A stretch of DNA of 64,000 bases from Warburgia ugandensis (GCA_035236585.1 CP141139.1:53885217-53949216), one strand, 5' to 3'; counted from the stretch's first letter, positions 1 to 11,573 are shown. A program made the numbers and translations. Notes: a model not told the origin generated them from the letters alone.

Positions 1-18
1 TATATAACGTCATACTAT

Positions 19-32
19 ATGTGTGTGTGTGT
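19..32. repeat. Short (TG)n microsatellite
   Basis: A run of alternating T and G (tatgtgtgtgtgtgta). A second short (TG)n run lies at about 108-119, after the SINE head. Confidence 0.8.
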
Positions 33-44
33 AAATTCCCCATT

Positions 45-120
45 GCCTTCTAGTGCAGTGGAGAGGAATCTCTCACCTGGATGACCAGGGTTTGAGTCTA
101 TGCATGGGTGTGTGTGTGTC
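45..120 (+). mobile_element. tRNA-derived SINE head, unnamed family, copy 1
   Basis: An A-box (tagtgcagtgg, 51-61) fits the TRGYNNARNNG consensus exactly. A B-box-like ggtttgagtct (89-99) follows 38 bases later, the spacing of a tRNA-type internal promoter. A (TG)n run follows. The copy at 14705 shares the same leading gccttc, both boxes and the tatgcatggg after the B-box. It is distinct from the Au SINE. The 3' end and target duplication were not resolved. Confidence 0.5.
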
Positions 121-888
121 TATGTCTAACTTCGGAAAAGAAAATGTACCCATACATATGTAGTTTTGATTGCATTTTAGTAGTTAATGATGTTTACAGG
201 AGTGCAACTTGCAGGGTATCTAAATTTTGGAACTCCATTCACCAAGTTTAGTTCTAGCTCCTAGTGTTAAACATATGCATTTTGATATCAGAGCCTGAAA
301 TATTCTTCTGTCTCGGAAAGATCAGTGAAGGTGTTTCGAGATCTCTCAATGCAATTTTGATATATGTGTGGCACTTTCAATTGTATCTAAAGCAATCATG
401 TTTTGTACCACTGCAGCTGATGAGTTGGTCAACTCATTGCAATTCTGAAGAGGCCAAGAATCTTTCCAGTTCTGCAGCATGTCCAATTAGTGGTCAAGTA
501 GTGTCTTTCCAATTTGAAGGATTTCTCACTGTCTGTCTTTAAAATTCCTTTCCAACCAATATGCAATTGATAACTTGATTTCCCCAATCAATTCTCTCAC
601 TGAGGGAACTAATTTAATAAAAACCATTTCATTTTCTGTTCCAACTTCCTATATAATAGCAAATAAAAATGAGATCGAGTAGTTTACAATTGATGAGCAT
701 AGGTTTTGGGAGATCTAAGCCATTATTAATTGTTTATGTCTTGTCTCAGATACGTTGCAGACCATGAAGCACAACTACTGGAGGATCTTATCTGTGCTAC
801 TTTGAGTTACCAAATCAGAACTATTGGCTTCTTGCAGCTGCAAACTAGTGGTTAGAATTTTCAATGATTGTCATTTTTGATGTGTAGA

Positions 889-1119
889 TCATCTGAGATA
901 AGACCTTAATGATGGATGGCTTAGATTTCCTAAAAAATTGCCCTAGAGAGGGGCCTATAATTTGTTCACCCCTACAGTTGGTGGGACTTACGTCTGTGGG
1001 AGAGACTCATCTGAGACAAGACCTTAGTGATAAATGGCCTAGAATTCCCTAAAAAGATGCAATAGAGAGGGGCCTACAATTTATTCACCTTGAAGGAGCC
1101 TACTGTTAGCGGGAGTCAC

Positions 1120-1122
<3 letters not shown>
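889..1122. repeat. 118-base tandem duplication ending in a microsatellite
   Basis: Two diverged copies start with catctgaga(t/c)aagacctta (about 889 and 1007) and share agaggggccta(t/c)aattt(g/a)ttcacc. The first copy ends in gggagagact and the second runs into the (AG)25 tract. Confidence 0.85.

Positions 1123-1172
<50 letters not shown>
1123..1172. repeat. (AG)25 microsatellite
   Basis: Fifty bases of perfect AG repeat in the presumed upstream intron. Reading frames that cross it (repeated Arg-Glu) are artefacts. Confidence 0.95.
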
Positions 1173-1174
<2 letters not shown>

Positions 1175-1996
1175 CCATTTTCACTACAATCAAAGATTAC
1201 ATGCATGGCACTTTGTTTCATTCTACTTCCTGTGCTTGTGTATCTTGCATTGAGGAAGATGATGATGTTTACTAGTCCAGGCTGTTCCCTCAGTGCCTGC
1301 CTAGGAAACCTTCACCTCTGTTTTGACTCTCACTAGGATGTTTGAGCAAATGGCATGATTATGACGATTTGAATCATCAGTAAATATATCTTAGGACTAT
1401 AATGTAATCTCAGCCTTTTTGTTTCTGAAGTCGGTTTTTCTAAAGACATCATGATCTAACATGTCGTGGTACCTTTCAAAAGCTACCTTAAAATGATAAC
1501 ATAGTAACAATTGACAATGTTAGCATATGCTAGTAGGTATATCCATTAAGTGTTTGGAGGCATGCATGCATGATGTGGAATTCACTTGCATAACTCTAGT
1601 TCCCTCTGCCTCAGGTTGAATGCCTTCTAGTGATGCAAAGAAGTGGATGAGCAGTTAGTTTCTGTCACAGAAATACTAAGCTTTTGAACCGCATTCTAGA
1701 ACCATTGGATCACTAGTAAATATCATTTCTTAACAAAGATCTTGCCCCTCTATGTGTTTGACAGTTCAGGTGTGTAGCTTCTTTAGGATGTATCCTAATC
1801 AGTGCTTTGCTTGCTTAAAGATAATTAAACTAAAATGTCGTTCAATATATCATTCTATGCTAAAGCCAGGTCATGCCAATAAAATTAAAATGCAGCCACA
1901 ATCAAGAAACAACTTAAAATTTTGACCTTTTCTTGGGTGTTCTCTTTTCTGGGGCATTATCTAGCCATTTTTCCTGAATATTTTCATATGCTTCAA

Positions 1997-2093
1997 TATA
2001 ATCTAAATAAATCCATGGAAACAGCCTCTTGCAAAAATGCGCATAGGCCAGAGCTGCATTAACCGGGCTGCCCTTTTTATATTCTAAATAAAT
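1997..2093 (+). mobile_element. 5'-truncated Au SINE with target site duplication
   Basis: The core (2013-2077) reads catggaaacagcctcttgc … accgggctgccctttt, the diagnostic middle and 3' end of the angiosperm Au SINE. The tRNA-like 5' half is missing and the middle is shortened. It is flanked by a 16-base direct repeat (1997-2012 and 2078-2093) with 15 of 16 matches, so the short copy itself was inserted by retrotransposition. Confidence 0.85.
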
Positions 2094-3719
2094 CACTCCC
2101 AGACCAGTGTTTATTTATCAGTTTCATCTGGTATCATTGGCTACATATCTCGTAACTTGATTTCTTTATTTGATTGTCCTAGTCAATTTTGGTAAACCAC
2201 CTAATGTGGGGGATCAGATGGGCTTGTGTTTTAGGACATTGGTGCATAGATTTGTGGAGAATGCATGGACATGTCGTACTAAGATTGTCAAGGTCGTTTA
2301 CACTAAAATATTCGGATCAAGATTTATGTGAAATTGAACAAAAATTGCATTGTGACATAATAAATTCTACTGCAGACTCTCTTAGTATGATATCCATGTC
2401 CGATTCTTAAAGAAAGGGGAAAAAAAAGAATTAAACTCTTTTTATTTGATAAGGGAACACCACAAGGCTTCTGTAAAACTTCTAAGCTTTAATCATTCTG
2501 TAGAAAACAAAGGAAAAAAAAAAAAAATCTATAAACTCCACTTTAGGTAGCTCTGATGAAATGTGTTCTTATTATTCATTTGCTCTAGAAGTTACTTGTT
2601 AGAATGTCTAGATAACAAAATGACATTTGAGTTCTTTATAAGAAAACAGAACTTTCATTTTTAAATCCAACACGGTTGACTCAATTGGCCTTATCATTTT
2701 AAACTTGGCCTCCTTTATTTATATCATTATCTGCCTCATCTACTCACTAGGGCCAATAATAAATATGGCAAAGGCAGTGGTATGGTTGCTGCAGTTACCT
2801 TTTCTTTGAGTGCTGACAATGTATATGAGAAGCCGCTTTCTTGTTAGAACATATAAAGAATTGTGCAGGCATGGAAGCATTACTGGAAGGTTAACAGAAT
2901 AAACTTGTTCCAAAAATTTAAAGACCAGCAGAGTAGACAGGATCTCATTTGCAGTATACTGTTATACCAAATGCTATTCATTTACATTGATGATGTGGTT
3001 GGGGCCCAACGAATATAACTGAGATACTATGAAGGAGCCCAATATCTGCACGCCAGAATTTAGTAATCACACTGGTATTTATCTGTTAGTGGAAAACTAG
3101 GTCAATATTAAGTTTCTCAAACCAGTCAGTCCTCTAATAATGTATATTATAAAAAAGGGCAACATGGTGCACAAAACTTCCGTGTATGTGGAGTCTGGGG
3201 AAGGGGTATATTATAAATGAAAAATAATTTTTAAAATATATTTCAGTTTCCAAAAGCAAACATTCCCAAATGTGCTATAGCTGCGCCTATTACCCAAAAA
3301 GAAACAGAATGGTATGCATGCCAAGGACCAAGAGTGGAACTCTCTCTCTCTCACTGAATTTTCAGAGCTTCAACTGCCAACCTCTGGTTTCTCTTGCACC
3401 ATTAGGCAGTTCCTTCAGCAGTCTCTATGCTCTAATCTCAACTTTGGTATTTAAAGATGGATCGAATAGTTGTAGACGAAGATGTCAAAATCATACTCAT
3501 ATTTGATACTTAATGCCTCTCATGGTTTCTGAAGCATCAGATATTAGAACAATAATTGGTTAACTAAGAACTGGTTGTTGTATCTGGTGAGAATACTTGT
3601 TTTTTCTTTTGATTGTATCCTTTCTTTGGAAGGGATTCCAGGTGGGTACTGCATGATCATGATGCTCGAGTTGAAGATAAGAGCAGAAATGGTTGGAGAT
3701 GGCAAAGATGGTTATGCTT

Positions 3720-3878
3720 AAACAATTGGATATTGGATATTGGTTTGGGATTAAGCTACAGGAATTAGGTTGGATGACTTACAAATCTATTGACGGCTTA
3801 AACTATTAGATATTGGATTTTTGTTTGGGATTAAGCCACACAAAGTAGGTTGGATAACTTATAAAGCTATTGATGGCC
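3720..3878. repeat. 80-base tandem duplication
   Basis: Two copies (3720-3799 and 3800-3878) share attggat…ttgggattaagc, the block taggttggat(g/a)actta and the end ctattga(c/t)gg. Confidence 0.85.
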
Positions 3879-4610
3879 ATCAAAGGGGCTGTCGTTATCA
3901 AAATAAAATGTGTCATTACCAAATGAGGGTGCTATGATTTTCTGTTGGCAAATATCTTTAGCTACTTAATTTGCTCCCTGCATTGACGAATCTTATTATT
4001 AGTTGATTATCACGTACATGGTCATGATTATCAAATTAGTGGGCCCACGTTCTGTTTATTATTAACTTGGTGCACAGTGTACAAGGTAAGGAGAGGAAGA
4101 TGTGAAAAAGCCATTAAGCAAGCCATGCCACAGAAAGCCATTGCCTTTGTTAGTAGAGTATTACCCTCAAACACACACACGGATGGAAAGAGAGAGAGTT
4201 CAGAGCACAGTTTTCTACTAACCAGCAAATCTTGATGCGTGGTTTCTAAGTGGAGTGCAATATCAGGTGAATAGTATGAATTGGGTACCACTGGAAGTAA
4301 TAAGATCGGCTTTATCAAGAACCAAAGCAAACTAATTATGAAATGCAGGGAACATATTTTAGAATCTGTTTGCAGTACAAAGATAGTGATAATGACTAAG
4401 AATGGTTAACAATAAAATCAACAATAATGGTATTACCTGAAACAGGGTCAGTGCTATATGAAACCAAAATTAGCAAACTAGTTGGGTTGAAAGGAGTGTA
4501 TGTGACTTAGTTAAAGTGTTCAAATAGGTTCTTCAAATAATGATACTAATGTGATTGGTTACATGAAGGGCTTATAGGTCAAATTCAAGGATGGAGTTTT
4601 CTCCTAAAGT

Positions 4611-4826
4611 CACTATATGTCTTTTGATCTCACTGGGCGATGCAGTCCATGGATGGTGTTTGACACACTAAATTAGTTGATGATGAACGTTGGGGATGCT
4701 TGAAATAATCAGTCTTTAACAAAGGTATGATCACTATACGCCTTTCAAGCTGACTGGGTGCAGTCCATGGAGGGGGTTTCACACACCAAATTAGTTGAAG
4801 ATGAATGTTGGAAACACTTGAAACAC
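4611..4826. repeat. 121-base tandem duplication
   Basis: Two copies begin cactatatg/cactatacg (4611 and 4732). They share tgcagtccatgga(t/g)g and the block ending aaattagttga(t/a)gatgaa. Confidence 0.85.
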
Positions 4827-5875
4827 GCACACACTCTTTAAGAGAACGTATGAAGACTAAAAGCTAGTCTCAATTATAGTCTTTGATTTTTGTAAGATCA
4901 ATCAATAGATGTGCATGAATGAATGTTCAGGAATTTGGTGTTTGACACTCACTTGAAGTATAATGAATTTCTTTTGAGTAATGAAGGTGGAGGTATGGAG
5001 AGTGATCAAGTAACTAAATAGAGAAGCTGTCTTTTGAAACACTCAGAAATTTGCTATCCGCCTTATATTCTCACCACCCAAGTTTGTAATGGGTACTTCT
5101 TTGTTAAGTATAAGAGATTACATATTTGGGACCTTCTAGGTAATCAAGTGACACTAATAGTTGGTTTGCTAGCCTCGTCAGTTAATTGTCTTTGTAGAGT
5201 TGTTGGCTACTGAGAAGGTGCTTGTCATCCTTCATGTGGGGTATGGAGGAGGCTTTGGTTTGGCAGAGTCAAGTTATTTTTAGTTAAATGTTTTTGATGC
5301 AATCGCATCCTTTGCCAGCATGCCTTTGTCTTGTTTGAGATCAACATGATCCTTCTTTAGTGGATGTTTCATGTTTGTGTACAGTCATGCTAACCTACAC
5401 TGATTTAAAGAGAAGGTATGGTCGAGCTAACATATGTACCAAGTCTAAGATGAGTAGAGATGGTGAATCATATGTTCTTCAGTTGTAATGGAGTAAACTT
5501 TTGGCAAAAATTTCTCCCCTATTTTAGTGGCAGTTATAGTAGTTTGGCAAGTAATCTGATACTGGCCTTAGGTCTTCCTCTGCCAAGAGTGATTCCACAT
5601 TCTGCTCTACAGTGAGGTCTGGAAAGAGTGAAGATTGAACATGGAGAGATTAATTGGTCATAGTTGAAGATAATGATGAAGACAAATGATGGCTAGAAAA
5701 GAGTTTGGGTGAGCTAAAAAGGTATGCACAACAAATTACAGTTTGTCATAGTAGGTAAAAGTATAAGAGATAGGCTTGGAGCATATTCGGAGACCCCAAT
5801 CACTTGTAGGTTTTAAACTTAATTTGTGGCCTTTGTGGAGCCTTGCTGGTTCAGGCAGGGGAATTGGTAGTGATT

Positions 5876-6384
5876 GATCCAAAATCATGAGGAAAAGGTG
5901 GCATGAAGGATTCTTTGCCCTAGGTGTAAGTTATTTAATTGAGATGGAGTTCAAGCTCTTTCAAAGTGTTTCCTTCTGAACATTGTTATTAAAGCCAAGG
6001 GTTTCTTAATGGGTTGGTTTCCAGTAGTGGTATCTTAGTAACGATTCATGTAAAATAATAAGGATGAGGTGGTATGACATACTCTTGGCCCGAGCTATAA
6101 GTTATTTATTTGAGGTGGATGTTCAAGCTCTTTCAAAGAGTTTCTTTCTGAACATTCTTATTGAGAACCAGGCACATTTTGTTGGGTTCGAATCCAGTAG
6201 TGACATCTCAGGGATCTGAATTCGTAAGAATATGGTGGCATGATATACTCTCGACTGTAGGTATAAGTAATTTAGTGGAGGTGAATTTTCAAGTTCTTTC
6301 AAAGCAGTTTTTGTGTGATCTCATTTATAATGCCAGGGGTTACTTAGTAGTTTGTGTTTCCAGTATTGGTACATTGAATAAGGG
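5876..6384. repeat. Triple tandem repeat of ~170 bases
   Basis: Three diverged units start at about 5876, 6043 and 6213. Each has a (a/g)tggcatga-like block, aagttatttaattga, ttcaagctctttcaaag and a closing tccagta(g/t)tg. The middle unit contains a perfect B-box sequence, ggttcgaatcc, at 6185-6195; the others do not. No tRNA can be folded around it. Confidence 0.85.
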
Positions 6385-6807
6385 AGATCCTTGAGTTTTG
6401 GGATTTTCCCTTAATAGAACTTATGTCTGTTAGCATGTTCTGATGACAAATGGAGTAGTTTTAGCCAGTGAAACTAGACTTGATTATTTTGACCTTTGAA
6501 TTGACCATGAGCAGCACCTACTATGATATTCTTTCCTTCACTTTAGAGAAAGTTCTTATTATTTAATATTTATGGAACTCAGTTTATTAAGATATGTGTT
6601 TAGTTTCATTTACATAAAGACTGTTAGCTGACTTTCTTATGAGAAATATCTAGTCTGGAGAATGCTGAGTAGATATGTTATTATTTAATACTAAAGAGTG
6701 TAGTTCTATTGAAGAATGTTGCTTTCATTTACTTTAAGACATGTTATTAACCTTTCTCAAAGGGGAGAGTTGACTAAATCCTAAAATGATTCTTTACATG
6801 CATTTGC

Positions 6808-6990
6808 AAAATGATGACCCTGCTTGTTTCATTGACATCTTTCTCTTTTCCCCATTTAATTGTTTGCTTGCTTGCATTGTTCCTTAACCTTACATGTGTA
6901 AAATGAGCACCCTTCTTGATTCATTGACGCCTCTCTTTTTCCCATTTAATTGCTTGCTTGGAAGTGTTGTTCCTTATAACCTTACATGTT
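6808..6990. repeat. 92-base tandem duplication abutting an exon acceptor
   Basis: Two copies (6808-6899 and 6900-6990) share cccatttaattg(t/c)ttgcttg, ttgttcctta and aaccttacatgt. The second copy ends about 15 bases before the acceptor of the exon at 7005 and supplies part of its pyrimidine-rich tract. Confidence 0.85.
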
Positions 6991-7004
6991 CATTTGCTGA
7001 ACAG

Positions 7005-7143
7005 GTTTCATCCATCTTGTATGGGCATGACTATTGAACAGGCAAAAAAGTTGGATCACTTTTTATGTTCTGAATGCTCCTCCGATGATGATACCAAGAG
7101 ATCTCTCAACAATTTTCCTGTTTCATCACTAGCCGAGCCCAAA
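7005..7143 (+). CDS. EBS: EBS-like BAH-PHD chromatin reader, penultimate exon (end of PHD finger)
   Basis: The exon follows an acceptor (…ctgaacag) and precedes a gtgaga donor. After one base completing a split codon (expected Trp) it reads 46 codons starting FHPSCMGMTIEQAKKLDHF. It holds the second half of a C4HC3 PHD finger: the His of FHP, the Cys of PSC and the final CxxC pair (CSEC). An acidic stretch (SSDDD), a basic KRS and a short tail ending EPK follow. The GMTIE-AKKLDHF-C-EC-SSDDD pattern matches plant EARLY BOLTING IN SHORT DAYS (EBS) better than its paralogue SHL, whose tail differs. Family knowledge: EBS binds methylated histone H3 through its BAH domain and PHD finger and represses flowering genes in the nucleus. 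Only the C-terminal part of the protein is in this window. The exon is intact and in phase with the exon at 14104. The EBS identity is from memory of the family, not from a search. Confidence 0.88.
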
Positions 7144-7370
7144 GTGAGAATGCTGATTCTTTCATTCTTTTCTCTAATGCAGGGTCAATGGCTGGTGCAT
7201 ACATCACCCTTCCATATTCTATTGCATGATGTATCACTAATTTCCATGTATGGTCTCTATTGGCATTTTGTTGCTTCTTGTGGGTATGCTGTTTGTTGTG
7301 ATGTTTTGATTAAACTGGCAAGTGCACGAATCAGTTATAGTATAAGCATGCGATGGAGGCCAATCTCGTG

Positions 7371-7530
7371 AGGAATCGAATGGTTTTTGTGGGCTTTTAC
7401 TTAGACTACTTAACCTAGTCAAAGAATTGGATTAGACCTTGGCTGAGGAATTGAATGGTTTGTGTGTTTTTGTGGGCTTTTACTTAGACTACCAAACCTA
7501 GTCAAAGAATTGGATTAGACCTTGGCTAAG
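7371..7530. repeat. 75-base tandem duplication
   Basis: Two copies start with aggaat(c/t)gaatgg (7371 and 7446). They share gtgggcttttacttagacta and the segment ending in attagaccttggct. Confidence 0.9.
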
Positions 7531-8521
7531 GAACTAAATTAACATACAAACCAAAGATACATGAAATTAAAAACTTTCTAAAAACTAAGATTGGAAATAA
7601 TCTAAAACTAAGATAATATGCAAACTAAATCTAAACAATGATCAGTTGAACTTAAACGTGATGTAATCTAAGAAAACAAAGCATGTAATGTAACCTAACA
7701 TGATGCATGAACTAAACATAGATAGTGCATGAAATAAAGTAACCTAAAGTGCATGAGTGAAACATCGACTTATGTCTAAACTAGGATGCAACCTAAGCTA
7801 ACATGGAATGCAATGAATGAAACTTAACTGAGCATGTAAACATAAACAAAATCCAGCAAGTTACCTAATGGAAAACACTTCAAAACCATGTGCATGGACC
7901 ATGAGTTTGTGTGCATAGTTCCTAAGTGTATTCCCCATGATATTCAAATGCAACTAACCTAGGATGAAACACATTTAATCTCAGTAAGGAAAAAACATCT
8001 AAACAGCCATGGTGCAGGAATGGAAAGTGAAACTACGTGTAGAAGTCTAAGTGAGAAATCCTGATGCTCAAACAACATGGAAGACAAACTAGTCAAGATC
8101 ACAGGCATGACTCTTGGAAGTGGTGCTTATGATTCAAGTGTGCTTTATTTGGAATTTAAATGCAACTACTTCTAGAATGAAACATAAGGAATTTAAGCAT
8201 GCTAAGGACATCTTAACAGCAATGGAAAACAAATTTAGAGCACATCAAAAGATCTATGAATAGTAAGCAATTAGCATTGAACAAGACTTTCATTGATTGA
8301 AACAATATTGTATACAATTGTTGTTCCCATAACGAAGAAACGTGTGCACCCTTCTTGAAACTAAAAACAATCCAAAACAGTATTTTCAATCATCCAACAT
8401 TCAACCAATAGTAAGCATGCATGGAAACAAAGCAAGATTTAAGGAAAACAAGGAGAAAAATGGAGAAGAAGGCATGAAATGGGCAAGTAAGTTAATGACA
8501 AAAGAATGAGCAAGGAACTTG

Positions 8522-8576
8522 ATCTAAGAACTATACTCTCTTGGCTGTCACTACCAGAGAGTTATAGTCCTTAGAT
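8522..8576. repeat. Imperfect inverted repeat (hairpin)
   Basis: The arms at 8522-8544 and 8554-8576 pair in about 20 of 23 positions around a 9-base loop. The core is actata-ctctc opposed by gagagttatagt. It lies inside the probable LTR; its function is unknown. Confidence 0.7.
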
Positions 8577-10885
8577 TCAAGGATCTAAGGAACAAAATAA
8601 GAGGCAAAGATCAAAGGAAAACAAGATAAGAAAGCTAAGAATTAAGAACAAAAGAAATCAACAAAACCGAAGTAAACAAGGAATCAAGAGACAACTAACC
8701 TGACTTTTTAAAGGAGAAAACAGGGAGAGAAACCCAAAGTAAGATGCGTGGAAGTGCTGGAAGGGAAGGCTGCTTCAAAGTAGAACTATCTTGGGAACTT
8801 TAGGAGGAGAGAAGGGTGGAGACGCCCCCTCCTTCGGAGGGTGCGATCTCCCTTTCTCTAAGATTTTCCCCCTTTCACGTAGAGAAACTCCTCCCTTTTA
8901 TGTTAGTTGGGCACTTCCTAATCTTGATGGAAGATTGATCCTAAGGTGGAGAAAGGTATATGAGACTTTGAAGGCTAGGTTTAGGGCAACCCACAAAATA
9001 ACTAAGTGGATACCTAAGAAATGGCAGGGTGGGAGGTGCCACTTTTTTAGGACGGTGCGTTTCCCCCTTGAAAAATTTCGTGGAATCCCATTGGAAAATA
9101 GAAGGATAGTTGGATGGAGAGAGGATTAGAGAGAGAGAAAGAGATAAGGATATATGGTTTCCCTTGGATGAAGAGTGGATAGTGAGGATGATGAGTATAG
9201 ATCTAGGATGGAGTTAGGAAGGTGGGATGGTTGACTAGAGTGAGTGAGAGTTTTAGAGATGTGGGAGTCTTAGGTAGAAGACTTTCTTCTTAAGTGAAAA
9301 TTTGTAGGAATCATATAGGGTGAGGTAGAGAGATGAAAAAGTGAAAAATAAGATGGAAAAAGGAAAAATAAAGGTGGGCACTTCCTATTGGTCCACATGC
9401 ATTTTTTCCCATTTATTTTCACCTAAATGTCTTCTCATTATCCTCTTAAAAATCCAATGGATATTTGCTTTAGATTCTCGTCCAATCATAGCCTTCCATG
9501 TAGCTTGGCTTAAGCTTGATGGCTCATTTGGCTTGACTTGGTGGTTCAATGTCTTTGGCTTTGATGGCTTGGCTAGGCTCCTTAGCTCACCGAGCTTGTC
9601 ACATTCTAGCATGGCTTGTATATGGCTAGGTGGCTTGAGTAAATCCTATGCACAGGTGGTGGACTTTGCATGTCTTGTGCATGGGCTCACTTTAGTGACC
9701 TTTGACTTCTCCAGCTCTATCCTTTGTTTGCCTTAAGATGATCTTGATCCATAATCTCACTTTGGATTGATGACATTTAGGCCTGGACTCGGTCTTTTGA
9801 TCTTCATCTTCAATTTTATCTCAATTGATCTTGGCTATTGAATCACCATCTTGCTTGTTACGAAAGATAAAACACTGCAATTAAATCCTAAAAAATTATG
9901 GTTATTCACATAGTTACCCCGGATTAGCCTCTTAACCTACAAATGATCAAATATTTGGTTTATAAGGTTAGAAATGCACATGTTATAATTTTCGGCCAAA
10001 AACCTGATATATCACTATAGTGTAACATATGGGCAACTAATTGAGTGATTTTTATACCAATTTAGACACTTACTACTGTTGACTCACTTGTATAGTGGAA
10101 GATAATCGTGTATGTGCATTTTAGTTGCTTTTGTGGCATGTAATGATAGTGTAGTTTTATCTATATTGTATATAAAGAGAACTACTCTGAACAGAAAAGA
10201 AGATGAAAACGGACTTATATTAGCTGTAGTCTTAAAACAAAGGGAGAAGGTTTCTTTCTTAAGCAATTTGCTAAGTGAGGGGTATTATCGGTGAAAAAGA
10301 TAATAAAGCGGGGAAGTGCACAAGAGAAATCAATCTTTTCAATATTCTTGTTTTCTTCCCTCAATCACCACTTCTAATTTATGAACTCTATGGTTATCCG
10401 TTTCTCTATCTGCTTCTCTCAAACTCATACATATGCATGTGCTTGTGACTTTACTAGTTCAGAATATTGTGTTCACTAGATCATTCCATGTAATGGCAAA
10501 TGTTTTCTATTTGGTGAAGATAGTTATTTGGCCATCCATATTCTGTTTTTAATTATTTTTACAAATGAAAGGAGCACATTATGCTGGAAAAAGTACTTTG
10601 TGTGAGTCTCGGGAAAGATTGCAAAGTTGTGGACTAATAAAATCAGGCAAAATATTTGACGATAAATAATCTGATCTAAAATGTTCGCGTCTCTTCTTAA
10701 TTATGGAAGCAATAGAAAGAGGTCATAAATAAACTTGTTCTCAATCCATTTGAAGGGAAGGTTTGCAGATTAGCTATCTTGGCACAAGCGAAACTAGTTG
10801 ACTATTGCAGAGATTACTGCAGTTGCCTTGTCACCATCTGATGTTTACTTCTTAAGCAGAAAAATAACTTGCCTAATTTACATGT

Positions 10886-10945
10886 TCCAGTTATTATATT
10901 TTGACGTTAACTGCTTCCAGTTATTATATTTCAACGTTAACTTCT
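10886..10945. repeat. 30-base tandem duplication
   Basis: ccagttattatattt is followed by (tg/ca)acgttaact in both copies, at 10886 and 10916. Confidence 0.85.
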
Positions 10946-11050
10946 AAATTTGTCAACGTATTTTCATTTGATAGGGTTATTTGCTTTTCCTAGTGTATAA
11001 TTAAAGATTCTCCTGTATGCTATTGCATCTGTAGTCAAGTGCTTTCCTTT

Positions 11051-11488
11051 GAGATTCCTAGTGAATTCTATGAATATGACTTATCCAGTCTTGTAAACTC
11101 TTTTTAAAATGCTCAAATACTTAGGGATCCTTTTTTATGTTCTGTGCTAGTTTGGCTTTTCTTTGAAATGAGAAACACATTTTATACATCCAGAAGAGGG
11201 TTAGCAAGAAAACATCACTCATTTCTTTACAGCATGTAATTGTCTGCCTTGAATTGTTTTAATTCATTATGCACTTCGAGATTCCTAGTGAATTCTAATC
11301 TCATGAACTCTTTTTAAAATGCTCAAATAATTAGGGATCCTGTTCTTATGTTCTGTGCTAGTTTGGCTTTTCTTTGAAGCGAGAAACACATTTTATACAT
11401 CCAGAAGAGGGTTAGCAAGAAAACATCACTCATGTCTTTGCAGCATGTAATTGTCTGCCTTGAATAGTTTTAATTCATTATGCACTTT
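11051..11488. repeat. 227-base tandem duplication, recent
   Basis: Copies at 11051-11277 and 11278-11488 are nearly identical over most of their length. They share for example tgttctgtgctagtttggc, tatacatccagaagagggtt and agcatgtaattgtctgcc. The second copy lacks a short part near its start. The high identity suggests a young event. Confidence 0.92.
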
Positions 11489-11573
11489 GCAGTTTCGGGG
11501 GTGTTGCATAAGGGAGTCTGAGCTAGCTCATACCATTTTTATAGTAATTTGAGGGTGAAAAAAACAATACGGG

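Larger units (their letters stand above)
1..7004 (+). other. Presumed intron of the EBS-like gene (3' part)
   Basis: No coding exon was recognised here. The downstream exon at 7005 begins with the last base of a split codon and continues a PHD finger, so the preceding exon should lie upstream. I looked for the expected BAH-domain and first-half PHD codons (a CxxC pair before the tryptophan) in this stretch and did not find them, so they probably lie before base 1. The stretch contains SINE relics, one (AG)25 tract and several local tandem duplications listed separately. That it is one single intron is inference. Confidence 0.55.
7302..10012 (-). mobile_element. Probable Athila/Tat-type solo LTR in the EBS intron
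   Basis: The left edge (TGTTTTGATT…gcaagtgcacg, 7302-7330) has the same layout as the U5 end of the LTRs at 23285, 43877 and 56215: TG, a T-rich spacer, gcaagtgcacg, then tagtatag and a (g/c)aatc(t/c)c block. A-rich sequence and a purine-rich block (about 9120-9360) follow, as in those LTRs. The right edge is a guess from a …tcgg-rich segment near 9988-10012. No clean target duplication was found, and no retrotransposon protein is encoded. Confidence 0.4.

Noticed and set aside
1090..1275. Open frames crossing the (AG)n tracts on either strand (also at 24858-25188, 30624-31230, 37346-37628, 42385-42690, 55014-55199)
   Set aside because: They are Arg-Glu or Ser-Leu repeats produced by the microsatellites, with no conserved flanks.
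1610..1660. Third copy of the unnamed SINE head (gccttctagtg at 1622)
   Set aside because: Only the first ~11 bases match. The A-box is broken and no B-box lies at the right distance.
6175..6200. Possible tRNA gene at ggttcgaatcc
   Set aside because: The T-stem does not pair and no acceptor or anticodon arm fits. It is only a B-box match in a repeat.
8791..9129. 112-codon open frame at 8791 and a 131-codon frame at 9341
   Set aside because: Both are inside the intron repeat with purine- or pyrimidine-biased composition, and no family is recognisable.
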